A stretch of DNA of 64,000 nt from assembly GCA_029238935.1 (NCBI GenBank), contig JAQZBN010000026.1, positions 22,671 to 86,670 on the forward strand, given 5' to 3'. Of this stretch, positions 1-8,207 are shown piece after piece. Source of the DNA: Herbinix sp. (GTDB taxonomy: Bacteria; Bacillota; Clostridia; Lachnospirales; Lachnospiraceae). The position numbers were made by a program, and so were the translations under genes. Each line of letters opens with the position of its first letter. Positions within the stretch are counted from its first letter, which is position 1. A model generated the notes under the pieces. It was not told the origin of the DNA. It ran no database searches and saw only the letters and a program-made list of their open reading frames with translations.

Positions 1-292
1 TGAGCAACAGATGCTAGCTATGGGAAGGGCATTGATGTCCCATCCTAGAATCATCTTAATGGATGAGCCCTCCATGGGACTTTCACCAATATTTGTAGAA
101 GAAATATTTAATATCATTATTGATATCAGTAAAAGTGGAACTACCGTATTATTAGTAGAACAGAATGCGAAGAAGGCATTATCCATCGCAGACCGTGCCT
201 ATGTTCTGGAAACTGGTAAAATTGTACTGGAAGGCGATGCTAAAAGTATGATGAACAATGAATCTGTGAAGAAGGCATATTTAGGAGAATAA
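1..292 (+). CDS. livF: LivF-type ABC transporter ATP-binding protein, 3' part
   Basis: The 5' end lies outside the window; the open frame runs from base 2. What remains is the C-terminal part of an ABC ATPase: the end of the signature region (EQQMLAMGRAL), Walker B (IILMDEPSMGLSP) with its catalytic Glu, and the H-loop region LLVEQNAKKAL. The wording MGLSP followed by LLVEQNA is typical of LivF, one of two ATPases that energise branched-chain amino-acid uptake in the Liv/HAA family. The other transporter genes would lie upstream, out of view. The protein ends normally with a stop at 290-292, and the next gene follows 46 bases later. Substrate specificity cannot be judged from this fragment. 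Confidence 0.85.
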   Translation, partial: EQQMLAMGRALMSHPRIILMDEPSMGLSPIFVEEIFNIIIDISKSGTTVLLVEQNAKKALSIADRAYVLETGKIVLEGDAKSMMNNESVKKAYLGE

Positions 293-338
293 AGAATACG
301 AAAAGCCAATACAATAAAAAGGGCAGGAGGTATTTCAT

Positions 339-959
339 ATGAATAAATATGTGATAACAATTGCAAGAGGATACGGCAGTGGTGGTAGAACCATCGGTAA
401 GATGCTTGCAGAGGAACTGGGAATTGAATTTTATGATCGGGATTTGCTTCGTTTAGCTTCCGATGATAGCGGAATTAACGAAAGCTTATTTGCTAAAGCG
501 GATGAGAAATTAAAGAGAAGTTTATTGTTTCGTGTTGCAAGTAATATATATAAAGGCGAACTAATTCCCCCAGACAGTGACGATTTTGTGTCTAATGACA
601 ATCTCTTTAATTATCAGGCTAAAATTATAAAAGAACTTGCAGAGACAGAATCCTGTGTAATTGTTGGTCGCTGTGCTGATTTTGTTTTAAAGGATAGTCC
701 TAACGTAGTTAAGGTATTCGTTCATGCACCTCTTTCCGATTGTATCAATACCTTAAAGGAAATGACAGGAAGATCAGAAAAAGAAATAGAAAAACAGGTC
801 CTATCCATTGATAAACACCGTGCAGATTACTATAAATATTACACGGGAAGAGATTGGGAAGATGCGAAAAACTATGATCTTTGCTTAAATAGCAGCATGT
901 TAGGTTTTGAGAAATGTGTAGAGATAGTAAAATCATACTTAAACATTCGATTTCGATAA
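339..959 (+). CDS. Cytidylate kinase-like family protein
   Basis: 206 residues. The N-terminus ITIARGYGSGGRTIGKMLAEELG carries the glycine-rich P-loop of the cytidylate-kinase-like family (Cytidylate_kin2), followed by the ribose/NMP-binding FYDRDLL segment. The central VIVGRCADFVL and the late KHRADYYKYYTGRDW stretch also fit that family. These proteins are common in Lachnospiraceae, are distinct from true Cmk, and their substrate is not established; nucleoside-monophosphate phosphorylation is the family expectation. A ribosome site GCAGGAGG precedes ATG 339. Its gene ends in a strong terminator, so it probably closes the transcript shared with the upstream transporter gene. Confidence 0.85.
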   Translation: MNKYVITIARGYGSGGRTIGKMLAEELGIEFYDRDLLRLASDDSGINESLFAKADEKLKRSLLFRVASNIYKGELIPPDSDDFVSNDNLFNYQAKIIKELAETESCVIVGRCADFVLKDSPNVVKVFVHAPLSDCINTLKEMTGRSEKEIEKQVLSIDKHRADYYKYYTGRDWEDAKNYDLCLNSSMLGFEKCVEIVKSYLNIRFR

Positions 960-1010
960 AGTCCCCAGATGAAAATATATTGATGAAACAATTATAAATA
1001 TACAAGAAAA

Positions 1011-1033
1011 ATGGAGCTTAGGCTCCATTTTTT
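1011..1033 (+). terminator. Rho-independent terminator after the kinase-like gene
   Basis: Seven-base stem ATGGAGC/GCTCCAT with loop TTAG, followed by six T. Confidence 0.9.
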
Positions 1034-1042
1034 CATATCTAC

Positions 1043-1072
1043 TTGATAATTCTGGGAATGGTATGGTATACT
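1043..1072 (+). promoter_or_regulatory. Possible sigma-A promoter for the aminotransferase gene
   Basis: TTGATA (1043-1048), 18 bases, TATACT (1067-1072). It would give a leader of about 260 bases before ATG 1342. Another TATAAT stands at 1172-1177 without a clear -35. The rest of 1073-1341 shows no gene, and I could not recognise a known riboswitch in it. Confidence 0.4.
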
Positions 1073-1341
1073 TTAGAACATATAAAATCGTGCGTTTATA
1101 CTTATACTAGGACGAAGTTATTTTTATAAAGAAGCAGATATTTTACATAAATCATAGAGCAAGATATCATGTATAATATGCTACGGATGATAAAGGTAAA
1201 GATAATCAATAGTGAAATTTAAACAGTAAGGATGTAACTTAAAACTTATGGGACTATAAATCATCTATGTTCTAGGAGTATTAGGTGGGTTGTACTGCTA
1301 ATAAGTCAAAATATAAAACGGTATAGAAAGAGGATGGAAAG

Positions 1342-2532
1342 ATGATTTCGGAAAAGATGGTAGGGTATGTAAGAAACAGTTCAATCATTCGTGCAATGTT
1401 TGAAGAAGGAAAACGTTTGGCTGATATTTATGGTGCTGAGAATGTATTTGATTTTAGTATCGGAAATCCTAGTGTAGAACCTCCGGATGAAATAAAAGAA
1501 GCACTGATTCAAATCATTCAGGAGGAAAGACCAAATTTAGTACATGGTTATATGAATAATTCAGGATTTGAAGATGTTAGGGCAAAAATAGCGGAATCTT
1601 TAAATCAGAGATTTGGAACACAATTTAACCATGAAAACATTCTTATGACCGTAGGAGCAGCAGGCGGTTTAAATGTAATCCTTAAAGCACTCTTAAATCC
1701 AGGGGAAGAAGTGATTACCTTTGCTCCATTCTTTGGAGAGTATCGTAACTATGTTTCTAATTTTGATGGAGAATTGGTTGTCGTTTCACCAAATACAGAA
1801 ACATTCCAGCCAAATCTGGAAGAGTTTGAACAAAAAATAACGAGGAAAACAAAGGCTGTCATTGTCAATACGCCAAATAATCCTACTGGTGTTGTTTATT
1901 CTGAACAGACGATCCTTGCTTTAGTTGATATTTTAAATAAAAAGCAGAAGGAATTTGGGAATTCCATCTACATGATTTCAGATGAACCATATCGTGAGAT
2001 TGCTTATGATGGTGTAGAGGTTCCTTATCTTACGAAGTATTACAATAATACAATAGTAAGCTATTCCTATAGTAAATCCTTATCTCTTCCGGGAGAGCGC
2101 ATTGGATACTTAGTAATTCCGAAGGAATTGGATGATTTTGAAGACGTAGCTGCGGCTTCCAATGTGGCCAATCGTATCTTGGGATATGTGAATGCTCCAT
2201 CTCTGATGCAAAGAGTGGTGGCTAGATGCCTGGATGCAAAAGTTGATGTTGAAAACTATAACCGTAATCGTGAGTTATTATATAATAACTTAGTATCGTT
2301 TGGCTATCACTGCGTGAAGCCCCAAGGAGCATTTTATCTGTTTGTAAAAGCTTTGGAAGAGGATGATAAAGCTTTTTCTGCGGCGGCGAAAAATCATAAT
2401 ATCTTAATTGTTCCAGGTTCCTCCTTTGGATGCCCTGGTTATTGCAGAATTGCTTATTGTGTTGACTACAACATGATAGAAAGAGCACTACCTGGATTTG
2501 AAAAATTAGCAAAGGAATACGAGCATAAATAA
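1342..2532 (+). CDS. PLP-dependent class I/II aminotransferase
   Basis: 396 residues, a fold-type I aspartate-aminotransferase-family enzyme. Visible marks are IGNPSVEPP near the N-terminus, the substrate/cofactor loop NTPNNPTGVVYS, the PLP-O3' contact SDEPYREI, and the Schiff-base lysine in SYSKSLSLPGERIGYL (about residue 244). The C-terminal arginine is probably the one in CRIAYC. The natural substrate cannot be fixed from sequence; aspartate or an aromatic amino acid with 2-oxoglutarate are typical for the group. Ribosome site AGAGGATGG precedes the ATG. HisC-type aminotransferase follows 62 bases downstream on the same strand, so the two may be cotranscribed. Confidence 0.88.
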   Translation: MISEKMVGYVRNSSIIRAMFEEGKRLADIYGAENVFDFSIGNPSVEPPDEIKEALIQIIQEERPNLVHGYMNNSGFEDVRAKIAESLNQRFGTQFNHENILMTVGAAGGLNVILKALLNPGEEVITFAPFFGEYRNYVSNFDGELVVVSPNTETFQPNLEEFEQKITRKTKAVIVNTPNNPTGVVYSEQTILALVDILNKKQKEFGNSIYMISDEPYREIAYDGVEVPYLTKYYNNTIVSYSYSKSLSLPGERIGYLVIPKELDDFEDVAAASNVANRILGYVNAPSLMQRVVARCLDAKVDVENYNRNRELLYNNLVSFGYHCVKPQGAFYLFVKALEEDDKAFSAAAKNHNILIVPGSSFGCPGYCRIAYCVDYNMIERALPGFEKLAKEYEHK

Positions 2533-2594
2533 GCAGTATTTATTGCGAAAGTACTGACGTATTATTGTATTAAGATGTAAGAGGGAGGAATACT

Positions 2595-3656
2595 ATGAAG
2601 CCATGGGAAAAGAACGTTAGAAAAGTTGTTCCATATGTACCAGGAGAGCAGCCGAATAAACCGAATATGGTGAAATTAAATACCAATGAAAATCCATATC
2701 CACCGGCTCCCGGAGTCAAAAAAGCTCTGCAAGAGATGGATACGGATAAACTTAAACTCTATCCGGATCCAACGATTAAGTCATTGGTAGAGGAATTGGC
2801 GGAGTTTTATCACCTACAACCCAATCAGGTATTTGTAGGGGTAGGATCGGATGATGTTCTAGCCATGGCTTTTATGACCTTCTTTAATTCAAATAAACCT
2901 ATTTTATTTCCCGATATTACGTATTCATTTTATCCGGTATGGAGTGAATTATATCAAATACCCTATGAAACCCCGGCGTTGAACGATGAGTTTCGTATCG
3001 TGAAAGAAGATTATTTCAGAGAAAATGGTGGAATTATAATTGCTAACCCAAATGCACCAACCTCTATCTATGAGGATCTTTCGGCAGTTGAAGATATCGT
3101 AAAACATAGCAGTGATGTTGTTGTAATCGTAGACGAAGCTTATATCGATTTTGCAGGAAGATCAGCTGTCGAGTTGATCGATTCATATGATAATTTATTG
3201 GTAGTTCAAACGTTTTCAAAATCAAGATCAATGGCAGGTATGCGAATTGGTTATGCTATGGGTAATCCAACATTAATCAAAGCTTTACAGGATGTTAAAT
3301 ATTCTTTTAACTCCTATACGATGAATATGACTTCCATAATTGCAGGAGTGGAAGCAGTCAAAGATAGAAAATATTTTGAAGAAGGCGTAGCAAAGATTTG
3401 CAAAACCAGAGATAAAACGGTTGAATTCTTAAGAGCTTTGGGCTTTTTCGTTTTACCTTCAGGTGCTAATTTTGTATTTGTAACCCACGAGAATATCCCT
3501 GCAAAAGAACTCTTCGAGGCATTACGAGAAGAGAATATTTATGTAAGATATTTTAATCTTCCGAGAATTAATAATTACTTGCGCATTTCCATCGGAACAG
3601 AGGAAGAGATGAATAAGTTATTATCATTCCTACAACGCTTTTTAAAAAGTATATAA
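2595..3656 (+). CDS. hisC: Histidinol-phosphate aminotransferase family protein
   Basis: 353 residues, normal HisC length. The opening KLNTNENPYPP is the HisC signature that contacts the substrate phosphate side. Further marks are NPNAPTS, VDEAYIDFAG and the PLP lysine in TFSKSRSMAGMRIGYA (about residue 209). The C-terminal YVRYFNLPRINNYLRISIGT supplies the arginines of the active site. HisC transaminates imidazole-acetol phosphate in histidine synthesis and often also serves aromatic amino acids. No other his gene is adjacent, so a broader or different role (for example aromatic aminotransferase) is possible. Ribosome site GAGGGAGG precedes ATG 2595. Confidence 0.85.
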   Translation: MKPWEKNVRKVVPYVPGEQPNKPNMVKLNTNENPYPPAPGVKKALQEMDTDKLKLYPDPTIKSLVEELAEFYHLQPNQVFVGVGSDDVLAMAFMTFFNSNKPILFPDITYSFYPVWSELYQIPYETPALNDEFRIVKEDYFRENGGIIIANPNAPTSIYEDLSAVEDIVKHSSDVVVIVDEAYIDFAGRSAVELIDSYDNLLVVQTFSKSRSMAGMRIGYAMGNPTLIKALQDVKYSFNSYTMNMTSIIAGVEAVKDRKYFEEGVAKICKTRDKTVEFLRALGFFVLPSGANFVFVTHENIPAKELFEALREENIYVRYFNLPRINNYLRISIGTEEEMNKLLSFLQRFLKSI

Positions 3657-3783
3657 ATGTAACTATATATCATACCAATTACCCTCTATTCAATATAGTT
3701 CAGACAGGTTATGATAGTAAATGGAATACTAGGAATAAATAATAGTTATGCAATAAATGGTTGAGGTAGGAAGGAGCCTAGAA

Positions 3784-4176
3784 ATGAGGATATTAATTGC
3801 CGAAGACGACTTTGCAAGCAGAAAATTCATGTTAAGATTTTTGTCCAAGTATGGTGAATGTGATGTTACCGTTGATGGCACAGAGGCAGTAGAAGCATTT
3901 TCCATGGCCCTTGAAGCGAAAGAAGGTTATGACTTAGTCTGTTTGGATATTATGATGCCTGTATTAGATGGGTATCAGGCGCTAAAGGAAATCCGTAATA
4001 TTGAGAAAGAAAAGGGAATTTCTGACGATAAAAAAGCAAAGATTATCATGACAACGGCGCTGAATGAGGGAAGAAATGTAACAAAAGCCTTTGAGTTGGG
4101 ATGCACAGCTTATGCAGGAAAGCCGATTGATCAGGATAAGTTTGAAAATGTTTTACGGAAGTTGGATTTAATTTAA
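3784..4176 (+). CDS. Stand-alone response-regulator receiver protein (CheY-like)
   Basis: 130 residues, a single receiver domain without output domain. Acidic pocket residues are in IAEDDF (D8, D9), the phospho-acceptor is D55 in CLDIMMP, the switch Thr lies in MTTALNE and the conserved Lys in YAGKP. The chosen start ATG 3784 follows GGAAGGAG at the proper distance; the in-frame ATG at 3757 lies upstream of that ribosome site and has none of its own. No kinase is adjacent. The partner and the process (motility, sporulation phosphorelay or other) are not evident from context. Confidence 0.85.
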   Translation: MRILIAEDDFASRKFMLRFLSKYGECDVTVDGTEAVEAFSMALEAKEGYDLVCLDIMMPVLDGYQALKEIRNIEKEKGISDDKKAKIIMTTALNEGRNVTKAFELGCTAYAGKPIDQDKFENVLRKLDLI

Positions 4177-4267
4177 GCAAAAAAGTGAAAAGTGATGATT
4201 TTTTACTCAGTGTATTACCGTTCATTAGCAAATTTTGCAGGTTGTGAAGAAAGGCATGGTTATTATC

Positions 4268-4906
4268 ATGAACTATCAAAAAGAGTTAGATCAAATAATT
4301 GGACACCTTACCCGGGATTCTAAACAGCCGAATCTTCTTATTCACAGCTGTTGCGCACCTTGCAGCAGCTATGTACTGGAATACCTTTCACAGTATTTTG
4401 AAATTACGGTATTCTATTATAATCCGAATATTTATCCTCCAGAGGAGTACGATAGAAGAGTAGAAGAACAGCAGAGATTAATTGATGAACTTCCAATACC
4501 GGGAAAGATTACATTTTTACAAGGTGAATACCATCCTGAGGTGTATTATCAATTAATTAAGGGACATGAAGCTGATCCGGAAGGTGGAGAACGGTGCTTT
4601 AAGTGTTATGAGATGAGACTGAAGGAAGCAGCGAAGATAGCGAAAGAGGGTGGGTTTGATTATTTTACCACAACACTCTCCATTAGTCCTCATAAGAACG
4701 CAGCAAAATTAAATGAGATAGGTGAGAATTTATCTGCCATTTATCATGTTTCTTATCTGCCATCTGATTTTAAGAAAAAGAATGGTTACAAACGTTCTAT
4801 TGAATTATCTGGACAATATAATTTATATCGACAGGATTATTGTGGGTGTATTTTTTCAAGACGAGAAGCAGATCAGCGAGCCGAGAATAATCATATAGGA
4901 AAGTAA
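4268..4906 (+). CDS. queH: Epoxyqueuosine reductase QueH
   Basis: 212 residues from ATG 4268. QueH reduces epoxyqueuosine to queuosine in tRNA, the last step of Q34 synthesis, and is the non-orthologous replacement of QueG. The family's cysteines are visible: HSCCAPCSS near residues 27-34, ERCFKCYEMRL in the middle and DYCGC near the end; these hold the iron-sulfur cluster and metal. The central TTTLSISPHKN is also characteristic. Starts at 4235 or 4256 are possible in the same frame, but the protein family begins near NYQKEL. The gene overlaps the left arm of its terminator at the stop codon. It precedes, but is not part of, the feo operon. Confidence 0.9.
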   Translation: MNYQKELDQIIGHLTRDSKQPNLLIHSCCAPCSSYVLEYLSQYFEITVFYYNPNIYPPEEYDRRVEEQQRLIDELPIPGKITFLQGEYHPEVYYQLIKGHEADPEGGERCFKCYEMRLKEAAKIAKEGGFDYFTTTLSISPHKNAAKLNEIGENLSAIYHVSYLPSDFKKKNGYKRSIELSGQYNLYRQDYCGCIFSRREADQRAENNHIGK

Positions 4907-4948
4907 CAGCCGGAAGAAACTTAAGTTAGGTAGCTTCCGGCTGTTCTT
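4906..4948 (+). terminator. Terminator after queH
   Basis: Eleven-base stem ACAGCCGGAAG/CTTCCGGCTGT (4906-4916 and 4934-4944) followed by TCTTATCTT. Confidence 0.8.
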
Positions 4949-4994
4949 ATCTTGTCCTTTTCTGTAATTTTTTGCAGAAATTGTTTTAGAATGG

Positions 4995-5023
4995 TTGACA
5001 AATGAAGGCATCAAGCTTATAAT
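4995..5023 (+). promoter_or_regulatory. Consensus promoter of the feo operon
   Basis: TTGACA (4995-5000), exactly 17 bases, TATAAT (5018-5023): a perfect sigma-A promoter. A transcription start near 5030 places the Fur box over the initial transcribed region. Confidence 0.9.
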
Positions 5024-5034
5024 GTAATAGCAAA

Positions 5035-5049
5035 TGATAATTATTATCA
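5035..5049 (+). promoter_or_regulatory. Fur box (perfect 7-1-7 palindrome)
   Basis: TGATAAT-T-ATTATCA, an exact match to the 7-1-7 Fur box, 11 bases after the -10 element of the feo promoter and 35 bases before feoA. Fe(II)-loaded Fur bound here would block transcription. Confidence 0.9.
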
Positions 5050-5084
5050 ATTAGAATTACATACATAGTGAGAGGATGCATAAT

Positions 5085-5309
5085 ATGACCTTACGAAGTG
5101 CAAAAATCGGAAAAATCTATACCGTTAATTCAATGAATCTTGATATGGTAACCATGCGGAGACTGGAGGCCTTAGGCCTCACCAGAGGAACCAATGTTAA
5201 AATCTTAAATAGCAATCAAAGCGGTTCCGTTATATTTATGGTCAGAGGCAGCAGACTGGCTGTGGGGAAAAAGATAGCCGATGCGATCCAAATGAAGGAG
5301 GTCTCCTAA
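5085..5309 (+). CDS. feoA: Ferrous iron transport protein A (FeoA)
   Basis: 74 residues from ATG 5085, a small SH3-like cytoplasmic protein of the Feo system (LRSAKIGKIYTV ... RRLEALGLTRGTNVKIL ... VRGSRLAVGKKIADAIQM). FeoA is thought to contact FeoB and help Fe(II) uptake. An in-frame ATG at 5076 directly abuts the AGAGG ribosome site and is too close; ATG 5085 is nine bases further and properly spaced. The stop codon overlaps the feoB start by one base (TAATG), so translation is coupled. Iron control is expected from the Fur box upstream. Confidence 0.9.
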   Translation: MTLRSAKIGKIYTVNSMNLDMVTMRRLEALGLTRGTNVKILNSNQSGSVIFMVRGSRLAVGKKIADAIQMKEVS

Positions 5310-7369
5310 TGAAAGACGAATTACAGGTAGGTTTTGTCGGTAATCCAAATTGCGGAAAGACAACCTTGTTTAATGCCTATACCGGAGCAAATTTGAAAGT
5401 AGCCAATTGGCCTGGTGTTACGGTGGAAAAGAAGGAAGGTGCCTTTAAATATCATGATCATCGATTTAAATTGGTGGATCTACCGGGAATTTATAGTTTG
5501 ACTTCCTACACCATGGAAGAAAAGCTGACGAGGGAGTTTATCCTTGATTCCAATGTCGATGTGATTGTTAACGTTGTAGATGCATCCAGTTTGGAGCGTA
5601 ATCTCTATCTCACCTTACAATTAATTGAATTAGGAAAACCAGTTGTATTGGCACTTAATATGATGGATATTGTGGAAGAACGTGGTATGGAAATTGACCT
5701 TCATCGTCTTCCGGAGATGCTGGGAATCCCAGTAATTCCAGTATCTGCAAGAAAGAAGACGGGTCTGGATATTCTGATGCATACGGTTGCCCACCATAAA
5801 AATAAGAAAATAGATCAGAACCTGGAACATCATCATGGTGTGATACGTAAACGAGGAACAAGTCATAAGCACGAGCATCATAATGAATATACCGTAGTAT
5901 ATCAGGATGAATTAGAAGATAAAATTGATGAAGTCAGTGAATGCTTACAAAAAAAATATGGTGATATCGAGAACATCAGATGGTATGCCATTAAACTTTT
6001 AGAGATGGATGAAGCCATAAGAAATAAGTACCCCCTGGAACTTTCAACAATAATTGATCGAAGTTATGAAGAAGACTTTATTAATCAGAAATATGATTTT
6101 ATTGAAGAAATCGTGGAGGAGGTTCTGGTAAATAAAAGCAGTAAGGCAGAATTGACTGATAGGGTAGATAAGATTTTGACTCATCGTTTTCTGGGGCTCC
6201 CTATTTTCTTGGGGATTATGGCATTGGTATTTTTTCTGACCTTTACGATTGGAGATTTCATAAAAGGTGGATTTGAGATACTTATTGGTGCTTTTGCAAC
6301 TGCTACGTACAATTTACTTATTCAAATTGAAGCTGGAAAAGTAATCACATCTCTGATTGTAGACGGTATTATCGCCGGAGTCGGAGGAATACTTACATTT
6401 TTACCGAATATATTTATTCTCTTTTTAGCGTTAGCATATCTGGAAGACAGCGGTTATATGTCAAGAGTAGCTTATGTTATGGACGGAATTATGGGTAAGC
6501 TGGGTCTTTCCGGAAGAGCATTTATTCCGATGCTGCTGGGCTTTGGTTGTACAGTTCCGGCGGTTATGGCATCAAGAACATTGGAGAACATGTCGGATCG
6601 TAGAAGAACCATCTTAGTTACACCATTTATGTCTTGCAGTGCAAGATTACCGATCTATGTATTGTTCTCACAGATGTTTTTTGGTAATAAAGCTATGTTG
6701 GCTGCCTACTCGATGTATTTAATCGGTATCTTTGTGGCTATCCTAGTAGCTTATATTATGAATAAGGTTACAAAAGGAAAAGAAAGCAGTAATACCTTGT
6801 TAATTGAGCTACCGGAATATAAATCTCCAAATGCCAGAACCATCATAATATATGTATGGGAGAAGGTAAAAGAATATTTGACAAAAGCAGGTACTACAAT
6901 TTTCGTAGCTTCCGTGGCAGTATGGTTTATTCTTAATTTTGGAACTCGTGGTATGGTTGACGATATGTCTCAAAGCTTTGGAGCTTATATAGGAAAAGCG
7001 CTGGTTCCGATTCTGGAACCTGCCGGTCTTGGTTTATGGCAAGTAGGTGTTGCACTGATCTCTGGTATCGCAGCTAAGGAAGTAGTTGTATCCAGCTTTA
7101 GTGTACTGTTTCGTATTAGTAATATCACGACTGAAGCAGGGATGGCTGGACTAGTAGGAGCCTTATCGGATTATGGGTTTGGAGCATTAAATGCCTATTC
7201 TCTCATGGTATTCTGTTTGCTCTACGTACCCTGTGCAGCAACTATTGGTGTTATAAAAAGAGAGCTCCATTCTGCAAAATGGACAGCATTCACTATTTTC
7301 TTCCAACTTGCAGTCGCATGGTTAATATCAACACTTGTGTTTCAAGTTGGTAGTCTCTTCCTGAATTAG
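5309..7369 (+). CDS. feoB: Ferrous iron transporter FeoB with histidine-rich insert
   Basis: 686 residues. N-terminal G domain: G1 GNPNCGKTT (residues 11-19), G3 DLPG (57-60), G4 NMMD (117-120) and G5 near SARKK (147-150). The helical GDI-like region leads into a polytopic membrane domain with two Gate motifs, the first near GFGCTVPAVMASRTLE and the second near YVPCAATIG; CTVPAV and CAATIG carry the conserved cysteines. Between G domain and helical region lies a segment with ten histidines in residues 158-191 (HH, HHH, HKHEHH clusters), which is unusual for FeoB and may bind metal. It is translationally coupled to feoA and followed after 14 bases by a FeoB-associated Cys-rich peptide, forming a three-gene Fur-controlled operon. 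Confidence 0.95.
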   Translation: MKDELQVGFVGNPNCGKTTLFNAYTGANLKVANWPGVTVEKKEGAFKYHDHRFKLVDLPGIYSLTSYTMEEKLTREFILDSNVDVIVNVVDASSLERNLYLTLQLIELGKPVVLALNMMDIVEERGMEIDLHRLPEMLGIPVIPVSARKKTGLDILMHTVAHHKNKKIDQNLEHHHGVIRKRGTSHKHEHHNEYTVVYQDELEDKIDEVSECLQKKYGDIENIRWYAIKLLEMDEAIRNKYPLELSTIIDRSYEEDFINQKYDFIEEIVEEVLVNKSSKAELTDRVDKILTHRFLGLPIFLGIMALVFFLTFTIGDFIKGGFEILIGAFATATYNLLIQIEAGKVITSLIVDGIIAGVGGILTFLPNIFILFLALAYLEDSGYMSRVAYVMDGIMGKLGLSGRAFIPMLLGFGCTVPAVMASRTLENMSDRRRTILVTPFMSCSARLPIYVLFSQMFFGNKAMLAAYSMYLIGIFVAILVAYIMNKVTKGKESSNTLLIELPEYKSPNARTIIIYVWEKVKEYLTKAGTTIFVASVAVWFILNFGTRGMVDDMSQSFGAYIGKALVPILEPAGLGLWQVGVALISGIAAKEVVVSSFSVLFRISNITTEAGMAGLVGALSDYGFGALNAYSLMVFCLLYVPCAATIGVIKRELHSAKWTAFTIFFQLAVAWLISTLVFQVGSLFLN

Positions 7370-7383
7370 AAAGGAGTTATGCT

Positions 7384-7530
7384 ATGGCACCTTATATCAT
7401 CGGTGGAATTATTTTAATCTATGTTATATTCGTAATCTATAAGAAAATAAAGGATTTTAAAGCAGGAAAAACATGCTGTGGAGGTTGCTCTTCCTGTCAG
7501 TCAAAAGATAAATGCGGTTCTTTGAAATAA
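7384..7530 (+). CDS. FeoB-associated Cys-rich membrane protein
   Basis: 48 residues. One N-terminal membrane segment (IIGGIILIYVIFVIY) is followed by a basic stretch and a cysteine cluster (TCCGGCSSCQSKDKCG, five Cys). This is the pattern of the FeoB-associated Cys-rich membrane protein family found directly after feoB in Firmicutes; it may chaperone or sense Fe(II), but its role is not proved. Ribosome site AAAGGAG precedes ATG 7384, and the gap to feoB is only 14 bases. Confidence 0.85.
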   Translation: MAPYIIGGIILIYVIFVIYKKIKDFKAGKTCCGGCSSCQSKDKCGSLK

Positions 7531-7543
7531 GATTCTTAATAAT

Positions 7544-7578
7544 AATCCTCAGGATGAAGTTCATTCTGAGGATTTTCA
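7544..7578 (+). terminator. Terminator of the feo operon
   Basis: Stem AATCCTCAG/CTGAGGATT (7544-7552 and 7566-7574) with further pairing inside the 13-base loop, followed by a short T run. Confidence 0.75.
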
Positions 7579-7612
7579 TATCCAAAAGATATACTATTTC
7601 TTGTATTTCATA

Positions 7613-7690
7613 TTGAAAACTATCATGTGGTTACCTATGAAAGAGCTAACTCTATGGAGCTAGTTTATTTTCATAATTTACAGTTTTCAA
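7613..7690. repeat. Nested imperfect inverted repeat between feo and dgt genes
   Basis: Outer arms TTGAAAACT (7613-7621) and AGTTTTCAA (7682-7690) are perfect; inside them ATGAAA (7637-7642) pairs with TTTCAT (7669-7674), and AGCT with AGCT. It lies in a 677-base spacer (7531-8207) in which I see no gene. Function unknown. Confidence 0.5.
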
Positions 7691-7896
7691 ACATAAGTGA
7701 TTAGTAAAAAACTTTAAAATGAAAAATGTAATACTTGTTTGTCGTTACAGATTATGAGTTTTGCATGAATACCTATTAAAATTAATGATTAAAGTGATTC
7801 GTGAATCATTTTGTATACTACAAAGGTGCATTTACAAATTGGAAAGAATAATATTAATATAGAAGAAAGATATAAAACTAGAGCAATAAATGCACA

Positions 7897-7978
7897 GTGT
7901 CCATAATTAAGGATCTATTTAGTAAGGATGTCTGAAAGATAGGTCTCCACTAAATAATGTGTCCACAGTTATGGGTAC
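7897..7978. repeat. Second imperfect inverted repeat in the same spacer
   Basis: GTGTCCATAA (from 7897) and ATTTAGT (7917-7923) are mirrored by ACTAAAT (7949-7955) and TTATGG (7969-7974). Arms are interrupted by 10 and 13 bases. It could be a degenerate mobile-element end or a transcript hairpin. The remainder to 8207 is AT-rich with no other signal seen. Confidence 0.45.
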
Positions 7979-8207
7979 ATTATAAAAAAGTCTAGAAATA
8001 TGAAAATACATAGTAAATATTAAATTTTATCTTAAAATAGATAAGAATAAAAGAAAAAATAAAATAAAAAAAGGAAATAGAAAGACCTTGTAGAATATTA
8101 GTAGTATAAGTGTAAATTCGCCTTAATAGTATTGAAACCATGAATCTGGAGATAATTTTTTTATATAAGTTTCCTTTAATCACTCATCCAAAAAAGGAGG
8201 GATTGTT

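Noticed and set aside
1270..1300. T-box-like stretch AGGTGGGTTGTAC before the aminotransferase gene
   Set aside because: It lacks the conserved T-box core spacing and no terminator hairpin follows.
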